Assembly (NCBI RefSeq): GCF_019597925.1
Contig: NZ_CP080442.1
Location: 2,956,001 to 3,020,000, forward strand
Origin: [Clostridium] scindens
GTDB lineage: Bacteria > Bacillota > Clostridia > Lachnospirales > Lachnospiraceae
Length of the DNA: 64,000 nt
Direction: 5' to 3'
In this document: piece by piece, positions 7,776-16,715 of the stretch
Numbering within the stretch: position 1 is the first letter of the stretch
How the letters are laid out: the number at the start of each line of letters is the position of its first letter
Made by a program: the position numbers and the translations under genes
Notes under the pieces: model-generated
The model's input: the letters and a program-made list of their open reading frames with translations, nothing else
Database searches by the model: none
Told to the model about the DNA's origin: nothing

Positions 7776-9317
7776 CTAGTCAAAATTTAGCGTCACATAT
7801 CCGCCGTCGATGGCATTCAAGATGACGGTTTCCGTTAGCAGCCTCTGTTCATAGGCTTGACCAGCCGATTCCGCCTTACTTATATACTCCAAGTCGAATA
7901 TCCATACCGGAACCAACCATACCGCTTTTGAATCTTCATAAGCATTGACATTTGTTGCACGAAACTGTACGCCTGCCACCTTATAAAGGTTCTGACTCCC
8001 CTCCTGCTTTTCTCCTCCCATTTCGGAAACTCCCACATAAAGCAGATGCTGTGCTAGTTTTTCCTTAATCTCCTCAAAGGATAATAACTTTGTGTTTTCT
8101 GCAACAGTGTCCTTTCGCTTTGAGATATTTCTCCACTCAAATCTCTGGACTCCTTCCTTGGTAATGATCACTCGTATCTGTTCTGTCAGAAATGACGGAG
8201 CATACATCGTTTCTGGCAAGTCATTATAGACCATCCTTCGAGGTAAAGTGTATCCCGCAACGTCTCCCGCCTTTGGCGATAGATATACAGAATAGCCTAC
8301 GCTTTTCGTTAGTTCTCCATCTTCCAGCCCCGCCCAGCTTTCACTGTCCTCTGTGCCGATTGCCTTCACGCAGTCCGTTACGGTAAAGTCCTTGATTGAT
8401 AAATCTTTCAGCATCTCATTAACCTTTTTTAATGCATCCTCCTGGGAAAAACCTTCGTCGGCCTCTCGCTTCATCTCTACATTTAAAGAGTCCAGATATT
8501 CCTTATTTTGCGTGTCAAAGGCTTTCTGATAGTCATAATCGCTTTCCAAATCCATCACATCTATAAAGGTTCCTTGGCTATACACGAACTGTGTGTTACT
8601 TCCCACCTCCTCATTATAGGCAAGTGCACGAATAATAGGATCAACGGCTCTTCCTCTGTCCACTCTCGCTGTAAATCCTATCTTCTTATCTGTCTCATAG
8701 TACCAACTATACCAACCGCTGGTATAATCCCATGTCCGAATGTTTTCGACTTCCAACTGCTGTGGAGTCATTAGTTTGGCATCTATGTATTTGTGTTCCG
8801 GCTTCTGTTCCGGTGCCTTTTCAATCAGTTTATCCACATCTGCCTCAACCTTTTTCAAATCAGCGCCATGTATACCCGTATAACGCCCCCAAAGCCCTTT
8901 ATATCCAGCTATCTTGTCTTTCTCCTTGACCAGTTCGCTTTTTGTCATTGGCGGATTCTCGTATAACCTATCCCCATCTGCAAAATATTCGCACAGTTTC
9001 TTCAGAAACTTATCTGTCATTTCCACTCTTTCATAGGAATAGACAGGCGTGTTATAGATCTTTGGAATCTGCATCTTATAATCTGCCGTCAGGACAACGA
9101 AACCATCGTTTTTTTCTATCGTTTCCTGCCAGTAATCCGGAACCCCCAGATCCTTTGGGGTGTTCTTTTCCTTGGGGATGATGCTTTCCTTGGATAAGCC
9201 CTTTGATTTATCCACAACGACTTTCTTTTCCGGGGTTTTGGCGCATGAGATCAGACAGACTCCAGCTGCCAGGATAAATACTACGGTAACAATTCTTTTC
9301 CTCAGATAATCCGTCAC
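7776..9317 (-). CDS. Lipoprotein, paralogue 2 of the four-copy family
   Basis: 513 residues from a GTG start at 9317 with GAGGAGGG six to eight bases upstream. Lipobox LISC followed by AKTPEKKVVV. Shared blocks are KSKGLSKESIIPKEKNTPKD, IYNTPVYSYE, VYSQGTFIDVMD and LNAIDGGYVTLNFD. By eye it pairs with paralogue 4 (2270-3787): both have FVYSQGTF and a C terminus in GGYVT, whereas paralogues 1 and 3 have FLY and GGYVM. So the array may have arisen by duplication of a two-gene block. Function unknown. Confidence 0.85.
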   Translation of the reverse strand: MTDYLRKRIVTVVFILAAGVCLISCAKTPEKKVVVDKSKGLSKESIIPKEKNTPKDLGVPDYWQETIEKNDGFVVLTADYKMQIPKIYNTPVYSYERVEMTDKFLKKLCEYFADGDRLYENPPMTKSELVKEKDKIAGYKGLWGRYTGIHGADLKKVEADVDKLIEKAPEQKPEHKYIDAKLMTPQQLEVENIRTWDYTSGWYSWYYETDKKIGFTARVDRGRAVDPIIRALAYNEEVGSNTQFVYSQGTFIDVMDLESDYDYQKAFDTQNKEYLDSLNVEMKREADEGFSQEDALKKVNEMLKDLSIKDFTVTDCVKAIGTEDSESWAGLEDGELTKSVGYSVYLSPKAGDVAGYTLPRRMVYNDLPETMYAPSFLTEQIRVIITKEGVQRFEWRNISKRKDTVAENTKLLSFEEIKEKLAQHLLYVGVSEMGGEKQEGSQNLYKVAGVQFRATNVNAYEDSKAVWLVPVWIFDLEYISKAESAGQAYEQRLLTETVILNAIDGGYVTLNFD

Positions 9318-9383
9318 ATCAATCCCTCCTCATTCTCATATGTGGTTTTTCATCTAAAAGGAACCAGGTACAGCTTATCAGCC

Positions 9384-10937
9384 TTACGGAATAATAATTC
9401 GAGGGTCAAGCCTTGGCATTACATAGCCTCCATCAATTGCATTCAGTACAAGTTCAATATCATTCCCCTTCATAGTTGTCTGTTGGGAAAAGGTTACATC
9501 ATATTTCAAACTGAATACCCATGCCGGAACCAGCCATACCGCTTTAGGCTCTTCATAAGCCGAAATATTGACTGCCCTTAGTTGTACATCAGTTACAGTG
9601 TAACGATACCGATCCCCCAGCGCCTTGGCTTCCTCGCCGCCATCAGCCACTGCCCTATATAACAGATGATCTGCCATCTCTTCCTTTATCTCATCAAAGG
9701 ATAGCAACTTTGTGTTCTCTGCAATCTCGTCTTCCTGTTCTCCCAGGTTCGTCCACTCGAACAATTGGATTCCTTCTTCCGTTAAAACCATATGTATCTG
9801 TTCTGTCGAAAAGGACGGCGCATAAGTGGTCTCCGGCAGTTCCAAATATGGCTGTTGGAATGGCTGCGCATAACCTACAAGATCCCCTGCTTCAAGGGAT
9901 AGATAAACTGAATAGCCCCTGACCATTTTCAGATCCGCCTCATCAAGACACGCCCAGCTCTCGCTCTCGGGGCTTCCCACTGCCTTAACACAGTCCGCGA
10001 CCCTGTACCCCTTCAGAGACAATGCCTTTAATATTTTATTCGCTTCCCTTAATGCATCCTCTCTCTGAAACATGTCGCTCTCAGTCTGGCCAAGTGCATC
10101 GTTCAAGCGATTTAGATATTCATTGTAAGCCTCGCCTTCGTATCCAAAAATCTCTTGATTGCTTAACGTATGCTCCATCCACTTCTCGTCAACGAACGTC
10201 CCCTGCCTATAAAGAAAATTCGATGTGCTCCCTAATTCTTCATCATAATCTATCGCTCGTATGATCGGGTTGACAGTCCGCCCTTTGTCAACCCTCGCCA
10301 TAAAGCCAAGCTTTTTTCCCGTATCAAAATAATAATCACTGTTCTGGCGGGATACGTACATGCTCTTCTCCTTAACATACTCTTCTTCCGTCTGGTATGG
10401 AGCCATGAGTTCCGCCTTGATATAATGGCGTTCTTCCTCTTTTGGAGCCTTTTGGATCAATTCATCTACTCTTTCCAGCATTGGCTTTAAACTTCTCTCA
10501 CTATACCATGACCAATCACCGCTCAGGCTAACCATGCTGTTTCTCTGAGCCTGAAGAGCTTCCTTCGTCATCGCCGGCTCCTCATATAGTCTGTCGCCTC
10601 CGGAGAAATAGTCACACAGTCTCTTCAGAAGTTTGTTAGTCACGGGACGCATTTTATAGAGATACACGGGCGTATTATATACTTCAGGTATCCGCACCTG
10701 GCAGTCTGCCTCTATAGTGACAAAGCCATTGCTCCTGTCCATGGTCTCCTGCCAATGCTCCGGTGCCCCCAGATCCTTAGGGACATCCTTTTCATTCGGC
10801 AGCACGCTTTCCTTGGACAGCCCCTCTGCCTTGTCCACAACGATACGTTTCTCTGGATTCTTAGCACACGATACTAGATTGAATCCACAGGCAAGAATGC
10901 ATATGAAAGAAATTATTCTTCTGATTTGATACTTCAT
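9384..10937 (-). CDS. Lipoprotein, paralogue 1 of the four-copy family
   Basis: 517 residues from ATG 10937, preceded by GGGAGGGGGAG; a longer frame reaches 10967 but has no better ribosome site. Lipobox LVSC followed by AKNPEKRIVV. Family blocks KAEGLSKESVLPNEKDVPKD, IYNTPVYLYKM, YRQGTFVDEKWME and LNAIDGGYVMPRLDP. First lipoprotein of the leftward unit. The region upstream is AT-rich and contains a 17-base match to the promoter of the radical SAM peptide precursor. Function unknown; no enzymatic motif is visible. Confidence 0.85.
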   Translation of the reverse strand: MKYQIRRIISFICILACGFNLVSCAKNPEKRIVVDKAEGLSKESVLPNEKDVPKDLGAPEHWQETMDRSNGFVTIEADCQVRIPEVYNTPVYLYKMRPVTNKLLKRLCDYFSGGDRLYEEPAMTKEALQAQRNSMVSLSGDWSWYSERSLKPMLERVDELIQKAPKEEERHYIKAELMAPYQTEEEYVKEKSMYVSRQNSDYYFDTGKKLGFMARVDKGRTVNPIIRAIDYDEELGSTSNFLYRQGTFVDEKWMEHTLSNQEIFGYEGEAYNEYLNRLNDALGQTESDMFQREDALREANKILKALSLKGYRVADCVKAVGSPESESWACLDEADLKMVRGYSVYLSLEAGDLVGYAQPFQQPYLELPETTYAPSFSTEQIHMVLTEEGIQLFEWTNLGEQEDEIAENTKLLSFDEIKEEMADHLLYRAVADGGEEAKALGDRYRYTVTDVQLRAVNISAYEEPKAVWLVPAWVFSLKYDVTFSQQTTMKGNDIELVLNAIDGGYVMPRLDPRIIIP

Positions 10938-10960
10938 TAACTCCCCCTCCCTCGTCAACA

Positions 10961-11143
10961 TCAACAAAGATTACTTTTCCTTTTGGTATTATCGTGATAT
11001 ATGTCTCTATACCATGCCTGCCTTCTTAGGGAACTAGCAAAAACAAGCAATGTCAAGATACTGCTGAAAAGAATGCTATACATAATAAGAAAGAGACATG
11101 TTTTTAGTTTCTGTTCCTCAATTTTATAGTATTTCCGACACAA
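10961..11143 (-). CDS. Possible small membrane protein
   Basis: A 60-codon frame from a TTG at 11143, ending 24 bases before the first lipoprotein start. It contains one clear hydrophobic stretch (about residues 16-38, LFLIMYSILFSSILTLLVF) followed by basic residues. The ribosome site is weak: GAGAGG fits better to an out-of-frame ATG seven bases further upstream that gives only eight codons. It may be a leader peptide or chance. Confidence 0.2.
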   Translation of the reverse strand: MCRKYYKIEEQKLKTCLFLIMYSILFSSILTLLVFASSLRRQAWYRDIYHDNTKRKSNLC

Positions 11144-11610
11144 TACTCATTATTAATCCTCTCTATCGGCTCATTTTTAGTATACAATTCAAATTAAATT
11201 CAATAATTTTCTGTTATTTCAATTATGCATTATTTATTTCAAGACTTCAACAGTGTGTCCATGACTATACACATCTGTGGTTATAAATTATTAATTGTAT
11301 AATTTGTTGTTACTTAATTATTAATGCCTTGATTTAATTGATAAATATGTGATCCCTATCTTCCTTCTTTGACAAATACGATTAAAATACACTATCGCTA
11401 TCTTGTATGAGTGAAGGCTTTAAATGACCGTAAGTCCCTCCACCTTTTATATACAATTGTTACTAGATTTTATCAAAAATGGCATATTAAAGATTATTTT
11501 TTAAAATGCTAAAATTATTTTCGAGAAACTCGCTATCATGCTTTGCTCAACTCTCTTCAATCCTAAGGACCTAAAAACAAATCAGAATTTTGATATCTGT
11601 TCGATCCACC
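11144..11610. other. AT-rich intergenic region, left border of island
   Basis: No convincing gene is visible on either strand. Composition falls sharply compared with the lipoprotein operon. Positions 11231-11247 repeat, base for base, a 17-base stretch of the promoter region upstream of the radical SAM peptide precursor (16899-16915). Read leftward there is TATACT near 11177 that could serve as a -10 for the lipoprotein unit. Confidence 0.4.
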
Positions 11611-12255
11611 TTATATTTTTCGTTTTTTCTCTACTAAAATAGAAATATTAATACCAATCCATAATACACTCAAATCAACCACCAGCATAAACACAATACT
11701 AAGTCCTATATTATTGTTTACTACTCTTAGCAGGCTAGAATCAATCAATTTTTCTCCAAATAAATTAACTAACATCATCATTCCAAATGCCGGAATAAAC
11801 CTTAACCACAAACTATTTTGTTTACTTATAGTAGCCTCTACTTTATAATAAATTAAATATTGTAGACAGGCTAAAACAAATGAAACAGAAACCATAAATG
11901 CAAAAACAACATAAAAAATACCTTTAATCACTACCCTCATTCTCTGTGCAGAAATATAAAGAATAAGTAATGAAAAAGCCGATGTAAATAATGTATTTAT
12001 GCTTAAAAAAGTATATCTAGCAACAATTTTTATTTTTCTAGAGATCGGAAGCATATTATAAAAGCAAAATTTATAATCTTTATCCATCTCAAATGGTATA
12101 GTTGAAAAAATCATGTTCATCATAAACAAAGCCCCTATTACCACTATAGGCATATTTAAAACAATACTGACAACAAAAGAAAAACATATCGTACAAATTA
12201 TTGTAATTAACTGCGAACAGACCAACGTATAATCAAGTTTAAGTACTTTTATCAT
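11611..12255 (-). CDS. ABC-2 family permease
   Basis: Membrane protein of 214 residues beginning MIKVLKLDYTLV, typical of the small ABC-2 permeases of the ABC2_membrane_5 type, with about six hydrophobic segments and basic C-terminal KKRKI. The start at 12255 has AAAGGGGATA upstream. The frame continues to an ATG at 12426, adding 57 hydrophilic residues with no recognisable domain, so a longer product is possible. It has no adjacent ATPase of its own and may share the ATPase at 14568-15272. Last gene of the AT-rich peptide cluster, perhaps export or self-protection. Confidence 0.75.
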   Translation of the reverse strand: MIKVLKLDYTLVCSQLITIICTICFSFVVSIVLNMPIVVIGALFMMNMIFSTIPFEMDKDYKFCFYNMLPISRKIKIVARYTFLSINTLFTSAFSLLILYISAQRMRVVIKGIFYVVFAFMVSVSFVLACLQYLIYYKVEATISKQNSLWLRFIPAFGMMMLVNLFGEKLIDSSLLRVVNNNIGLSIVFMLVVDLSVLWIGINISILVEKKRKI

Positions 12256-12434
12256 ACTTATATCCCCTTTTTGAATAAAAAAAACTATTTCCTCCAAATT
12301 CGCCTTTTTGCGTTTTATACCTTTTGGTATTCCTTTGATTTGAGTATCTTTAATCAACCCTCTTAACTCACAATTGTTTTCATATATATATTCGCATTCC
12401 TTTTGAAAATAAGGCAAATCTTTCATACTTCCTG

Positions 12435-12610
12435 TTATAATCCAATAACTATTCTATTTTTAGTTCCGACTGGTTCAGCAATATAAAGATATATAGAATA
12501 AAGTATCTCGATGGTCAAGATAATTAAAATCAAAAATAAATAATATTTACAGTTTAGAAGTATTCCCGTTAATATACAATTAGAGCATATTAAACATGAA
12601 ATAAGTCCAT
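12435..12610 (-). pseudogene. Disrupted or unusual small Cys-containing membrane ORF
   Basis: A strong GGTGGAGGGG site precedes an ATG at 12610, but that frame stops after six codons. One frame over, an open stretch encodes about 50 residues with a CLICSNC motif, a further Cys, and one long hydrophobic helix (LFLILIILTIEILYSIYLY), stopping at 12435. No start codon fits that frame, so a one- or two-base shift seems to have broken a small membrane protein or peptide gene. Alternatively it uses a rare start. Evidence is only the ribosome site plus the open, hydrophobic frame. Confidence 0.25.
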
Positions 12611-12716
12611 TTTAATATGCCCCTCCACCAGATATTATGCGAATATATTATAAATTTTTTCCATTAAAACTTTCTTAAACTTTTTAATTCATCCGGCATT
12701 TTAGATTGATTTATGA

Positions 12717-13889
12717 TTAATTAATACTCTCACAAAAAACTTCAAGTAAATTTCTCTCATCTTGTTGTTGTATATTCAGCAAATGTTCAATTTCCCAAAA
12801 AGACGAAGTTTTTATATTCTCCCTCTCATTTAGAAATTCCAAATTGTTTTCCAAATAACATATTTGATTTATTTGTGCTTTATAATACTGGTTTACTCCG
12901 TCATCATCAAAAATATTTATGGTATATGGAACCAATGTTTCCCATCTATTATCATCTTCATATTTCAAATAATATATAAGATGAATAAATAATATTTTAC
13001 ATTCTTCCTCCATGAACCGAATTTTATCTGTTTCCAACGTATTTATGCAATGTTCAAATAGCTCTTTCGTAGATGAATCTATTATATCGCCGCATATAAT
13101 ATATCTCATCAATATAATATTTATTGCGCTAACTATTATATCATCTTCTAAGAGATTACTGTTTTTCTTCGCTTGAAATTGCAATTCTTTTTCTAGCTCT
13201 CCCACCAAGTAATCAGATATTTTAAATATATTTTTTTCTTTTTCCGTATCTATATTTTCACATATCTGTACCAAAAAAAGTATTTCTCTTTTTTGTAGTA
13301 AAAAAAATGAATAAACATCTCCACGACTATTTCCTTTTTTCAAAACACTTGAAATCACGAACCCTGCCGAGAAGAAAAATAGCAAAAAGAAAAATTGCCT
13401 ATACCAAATATCACTATTTTTCAATTTTATATTAATCAGGAGTGAAAATACCATCATCACACAAGAAACCACCGGCCCCATAATTAAAGCAAATGAAAAA
13501 CCTCTTTTATAGTGTTTGTACTGTTGTAACGAAATTATATTTTTCTTCATTAATGGCAATATCCAACCACCTGACATAATTCTCCTAAAATTAATTTTCA
13601 CTTTGATTTTTCTATGCAAAAAAAGCAGAAGTATACCACATATTTCCGCTGCTACAACTGAAAATCCCGTCAATAAAAAACTGATTAAATGCACTAGTTC
13701 ATGGACCAATACGCATACAACATAAGCCCCTATAAAGCACCCTAAGGTAGCAATATTAAACTCCCCCATCTCATATTTGAATTCCTTCAAAAAAACTCTT
13801 GTCATTTTACCCACTAAAAAAATTATGCATATGTATATTGTTATTCCTACTATTTGATATATTCTTTTTTTTATATTACTTTTTTTCAT
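12717..13889 (-). CDS. M50-like membrane metalloprotease
   Basis: 390 residues. The N-terminal half is hydrophobic with about four to five membrane segments and an HELVH zinc-protease motif (His63, Glu64, His67) inside a predicted helix, as in site-2 (M50) proteases. The C-terminal 200 residues are hydrophilic, rich in Lys and Glu. I do not see a clear NPDG motif for the third zinc ligand, so the family call rests on HExxH in a membrane context. It lies within the radical SAM peptide cluster and could remove the leader of the modified peptide or act in immunity. 31 bases separate it from the upstream permease. Confidence 0.7.
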   Translation of the reverse strand: MKKSNIKKRIYQIVGITIYICIIFLVGKMTRVFLKEFKYEMGEFNIATLGCFIGAYVVCVLVHELVHLISFLLTGFSVVAAEICGILLLFLHRKIKVKINFRRIMSGGWILPLMKKNIISLQQYKHYKRGFSFALIMGPVVSCVMMVFSLLINIKLKNSDIWYRQFFFLLFFFSAGFVISSVLKKGNSRGDVYSFFLLQKREILFLVQICENIDTEKEKNIFKISDYLVGELEKELQFQAKKNSNLLEDDIIVSAINIILMRYIICGDIIDSSTKELFEHCINTLETDKIRFMEEECKILFIHLIYYLKYEDDNRWETLVPYTINIFDDDGVNQYYKAQINQICYLENNLEFLNERENIKTSSFWEIEHLLNIQQQDERNLLEVFCESIN

Positions 13890-13920
13890 TTATTCCATCC
13901 TACACAATCATATAACGATT

Positions 13921-14571
13921 TTAATTTTTAGAATTCAAACATCTTATGGAAATAGATACGGAACATAATATAACTATAACGCTTAAAATATTAATACTAA
14001 TCAAAGCACACGCACTTATCACAAATTTTTGATATACCACTTCAATATCTAAAATATATTTGAGTAGCACTAATCCCCATGTTGGTAAAAAAATCATGAT
14101 TGCCGCCAAAAGAACTTTTATTTTTGCATAAGAAAACTTGTAATAAATCGGGAAGAATATACCTATTGTTAGACTAAACACAAAAAATACAATTGACATC
14201 TCCGAATAGTTTAATTGAGAAAATACAATATTTAAATATACTCCTACATTTTCCATTCCTTTATAATATATTATAGCAAATATGAAAATCAGAATCGCTA
14301 ATATATATTTCGCCAATACAAGTCTGTTCTTACCAAAGGGCAATGCTAGCATATATAAATTCCCTTTATATTTATCCTCGTTTAAAAAAATATTATTAAA
14401 AAGAAAATATATTGAAAAATTTAGAGTAATCATTAATGTATAAATCCCACTATATTGTCCACCACTCTGCTGATTCAAAAAAATAGGAATACCAATTAAC
14501 ACTATTATGGATAGCCAAAAATAATTCCCTGCTAGTTTTATCTCTTTCTCTATCAAGGTTAATATTTTCAT
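13921..14571 (-). CDS. ABC-2 family permease
   Basis: 216-residue membrane protein starting MKILTLIEKEIKLAGNYFWL, the usual amphipathic start of small ABC-2 permeases, with about six hydrophobic segments. It overlaps the ATPase gene upstream by four bases (ATGA type), so the two are translationally coupled and should form one transporter. It shares its general layout with the permease at 11611-12255. Probable role is export of, or self-protection against, the peptide made by the radical SAM cluster. Confidence 0.8.
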   Translation of the reverse strand: MKILTLIEKEIKLAGNYFWLSIIVLIGIPIFLNQQSGGQYSGIYTLMITLNFSIYFLFNNIFLNEDKYKGNLYMLALPFGKNRLVLAKYILAILIFIFAIIYYKGMENVGVYLNIVFSQLNYSEMSIVFFVFSLTIGIFFPIYYKFSYAKIKVLLAAIMIFLPTWGLVLLKYILDIEVVYQKFVISACALISINILSVIVILCSVSISIRCLNSKN

Positions 14572-15272
14572 GCTTTTCCTCCTTCAGTTATTAAGTTCGC
14601 CATCGCGGCTTCCACAGTTGATTCACCCATGAGGAACTCTTGTTTTGTAGCTTCCTTTAAAATTCTCCCTCTATCCATAAGAATAATATTATCTCCTATT
14701 TTATCCAGATCTGATGTGATATGCGTAGAAAACAAAATAGTTCTTCCTTGCTTTTTTTGATCTATCATTTCTTTGCAAAATAATTGTCGTGTTTTTGGGT
14801 CTAAACCACTCGTTGGTTCGTCAAATATTAAAATTTCCGCATTATGAGATAGCGCAAGTGCTAAAGCATATTTCATTTTCATTCCTTGGGAAAGCGTTTC
14901 TATTTTTAGTTTTGAGTCCAACTTATAGTTCTTTAAATATCCTTGATATACTTCTTCATCCCAGTTCCGATAGGCTGCTGAAATAATTTTTTTCATTTCT
15001 TCCAACGTTAAATTTTCATAAAAATATCCACTATCAAAAACTATTCCTATTTTTTCTTTGTACTCTTCCTCATGATGTCCAAGCATTAACCCGTCAATAA
15101 TTATTTCCCCGAAATCATAGTGTAGAACTCCTATCACACATTTCAATACGGTTGTTTTCCCTGCCCCATTATTTCCTATAAGCCCTGTAATTTTCCCACG
15201 TTCAACCGAAAAGCTAACTTTATCAATTTTGAATTTACCGTATTCCTTTTTTAAATTTTTAACACTTAACAT
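14568..15272 (-). CDS. ABC transporter ATP-binding protein
   Basis: 234 residues. Walker A GNNGAGKTT, signature LSQGMKMKYALALAL, Walker B ILIFDEPTSGLD, H-loop FSTHIT. It resembles the ATPases of ABC-2 exporters in bacteriocin immunity and GntR/YtrB-type systems. GAGGAAG precedes the ATG. It lies 42 bases after the radical SAM gene and is coupled to the permease that follows. It is the only ATPase in the AT-rich cluster, so it may serve both permeases. Confidence 0.88.
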   Translation of the reverse strand: MLSVKNLKKEYGKFKIDKVSFSVERGKITGLIGNNGAGKTTVLKCVIGVLHYDFGEIIIDGLMLGHHEEEYKEKIGIVFDSGYFYENLTLEEMKKIISAAYRNWDEEVYQGYLKNYKLDSKLKIETLSQGMKMKYALALALSHNAEILIFDEPTSGLDPKTRQLFCKEMIDQKKQGRTILFSTHITSDLDKIGDNIILMDRGRILKEATKQEFLMGESTVEAAMANLITEGGKA

Positions 15273-15314
15273 ATCTATTCTTCCTCTATGCTATCTGTTT
15301 ACTTCTTTTAATTT

Positions 15315-16637
15315 TTACACAAATGGCACATTTTTTATCCATTTACATTTTCCAGCCTTCTCTTTTCCTGCCACAATTCCTCTTAGTATACATGATGAGC
15401 AAAAAAGCCTTTTTTCACACTCACTGCACTCATCTGACAATGCATCTGGCGCTTCTAATTCCGAAAATGTAATGAAATCACTTTGTTTTTCATCATATAT
15501 ACTTTTTATATTCTGTTCAAAAACATTTCCCCATTGATAATCTGTATACTCTCCGGTATCCATTGTGCATATTTTTATATCTCCTGTAGCAGCAATAGTT
15601 ACGTGTGAAGATAAACAACCACAATTGGGGCTCTGTCTAAATTCGTCGCTATTTAGAGTATTTATAATTCCCTCGTATTTTTCATTAATCCTTTCTATTG
15701 TTTTAAACAACTTTATCTGCATTTCTTGATCTAATAAAATGTCTTGTTCAGAGTACACAGCCCTTCCTAATTCTATAACCGAAGACGGGACATACATTTT
15801 TATTCCAAGAGAATACACCCAATCTGCGATCTTTTCCACTTCATCTATATTTCTTTTAGTTACAGTTGTTGCAATTCTCATTTTAACATTATTGCCTGCC
15901 AACTCTCTCACATTGCTTTTAATTATTTCTGCTATGTTTTTTACTCCTGTAAACCACTCTAAATATTCATCCTCCAAACTATGTATATCAATTTGTACAA
16001 ACACCCTATCTCTATTGCATATAATAATATCTTTTATCTCTTTGGTTAATGCAACGCCATTTGTCAATATATTAATATGAAGAAAGTCTAGCGAAAGGGC
16101 ATATAGCAGAATTTCTTTAAATTGAGAATGAATCAGGCACTCTCCTCCTGTAAGTTCAATAACCCATGTTCCAATATCATTTAAATCCTTAAGTAATTTC
16201 TTTATCCGTTCTATTGGCATACTTTTCTGATTTAAACAATCAAAACTCCCATAACAATGCAAACACTTAAGATTACATTTATGAGTAATTTCTAAAGATG
16301 CTACATGTGGATACAAATTCTGTCGTTTTTCTTCGACCTTTTTCTCTTTAGGATGTGAACTAGTCCGAATACTTAGTCCATACTCTTCTTCTAATTCTTC
16401 CAGAAAAGGAACTAACTTCCCTTCAACTTCTTCTATACTTGTCTCGTATTTTTGCGAAAAATACTTTACTATATCATCAAATGTATACATGCCATTAATT
16501 CTAAGAATAATTTCTTTTGCTATATTATTAATCATTCTTTTTTCTATTTCTTTCCCTTTGAAAACGTATAAACAAATTATATCTGCATTTATTGATTCAA
16601 TTAAAATTTCATCGTCCCAAAATAAATACTCTTTCAT
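15315..16637 (-). CDS. Radical SAM/SPASM peptide maturase with PqqD-like domain
   Basis: 440 residues. Residues about 20-90 look like a PqqD-type peptide-recognition (RRE) domain. The radical SAM cluster is CNLKCLHC (Cys121, 125, 128), with ELTGGECLIH as the SAM-binding GGE motif. A C-terminal SPASM region (about 345-440) has CGCLSS, KICTM, CSECEKRLFCSSC and KCKW for auxiliary Fe-S clusters. This architecture is characteristic of enzymes that install thioether bonds from Cys sulfur in sactipeptides and ranthipeptides. The gene follows a 39-residue CxxCxxCxxC peptide, its likely substrate, with a stem-loop between. CAGGGAG precedes the ATG. Confidence 0.9.
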   Translation of the reverse strand: MKEYLFWDDEILIESINADIICLYVFKGKEIEKRMINNIAKEIILRINGMYTFDDIVKYFSQKYETSIEEVEGKLVPFLEELEEEYGLSIRTSSHPKEKKVEEKRQNLYPHVASLEITHKCNLKCLHCYGSFDCLNQKSMPIERIKKLLKDLNDIGTWVIELTGGECLIHSQFKEILLYALSLDFLHINILTNGVALTKEIKDIIICNRDRVFVQIDIHSLEDEYLEWFTGVKNIAEIIKSNVRELAGNNVKMRIATTVTKRNIDEVEKIADWVYSLGIKMYVPSSVIELGRAVYSEQDILLDQEMQIKLFKTIERINEKYEGIINTLNSDEFRQSPNCGCLSSHVTIAATGDIKICTMDTGEYTDYQWGNVFEQNIKSIYDEKQSDFITFSELEAPDALSDECSECEKRLFCSSCILRGIVAGKEKAGKCKWIKNVPFV

Positions 16638-16673
16638 AATTTTTCTCCCTGAATAATACGATTATTTTTAAAT

Positions 16674-16710
16674 ACGCGACAATGTAAAACTTTATTTAAC
16701 ATTGTCGCGT
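16674..16710 (-). terminator. Stem-loop between peptide precursor and maturase genes
   Basis: Perfect 12-base inverted repeat, arms 16674-16685 and 16699-16710, loop of 13 bases, starting five bases after the precursor stop codon. The T-run after it on the leftward transcript is weak, so it likely acts as a partial terminator or as an RNA-stabilising end. That would give more precursor than enzyme, the usual arrangement in ribosomal peptide clusters. Confidence 0.7.
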
Positions 16711-16715
16711 TTAAC

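Noticed and set aside
11209..11281. Fourth LytTR repeat pair
   Set aside because: The 17-base match to site A is real, but the second GGTCA is degenerate and nothing matching lies 22 bp away, so it is not counted as a site.
14568..15272. LanFEG immunity transporter for the lanthipeptide
   Set aside because: The ATPase and permeases are tied by order, overlap and composition to the radical SAM cluster, so assignment to the lanthipeptide is not supported, though shared use is possible.
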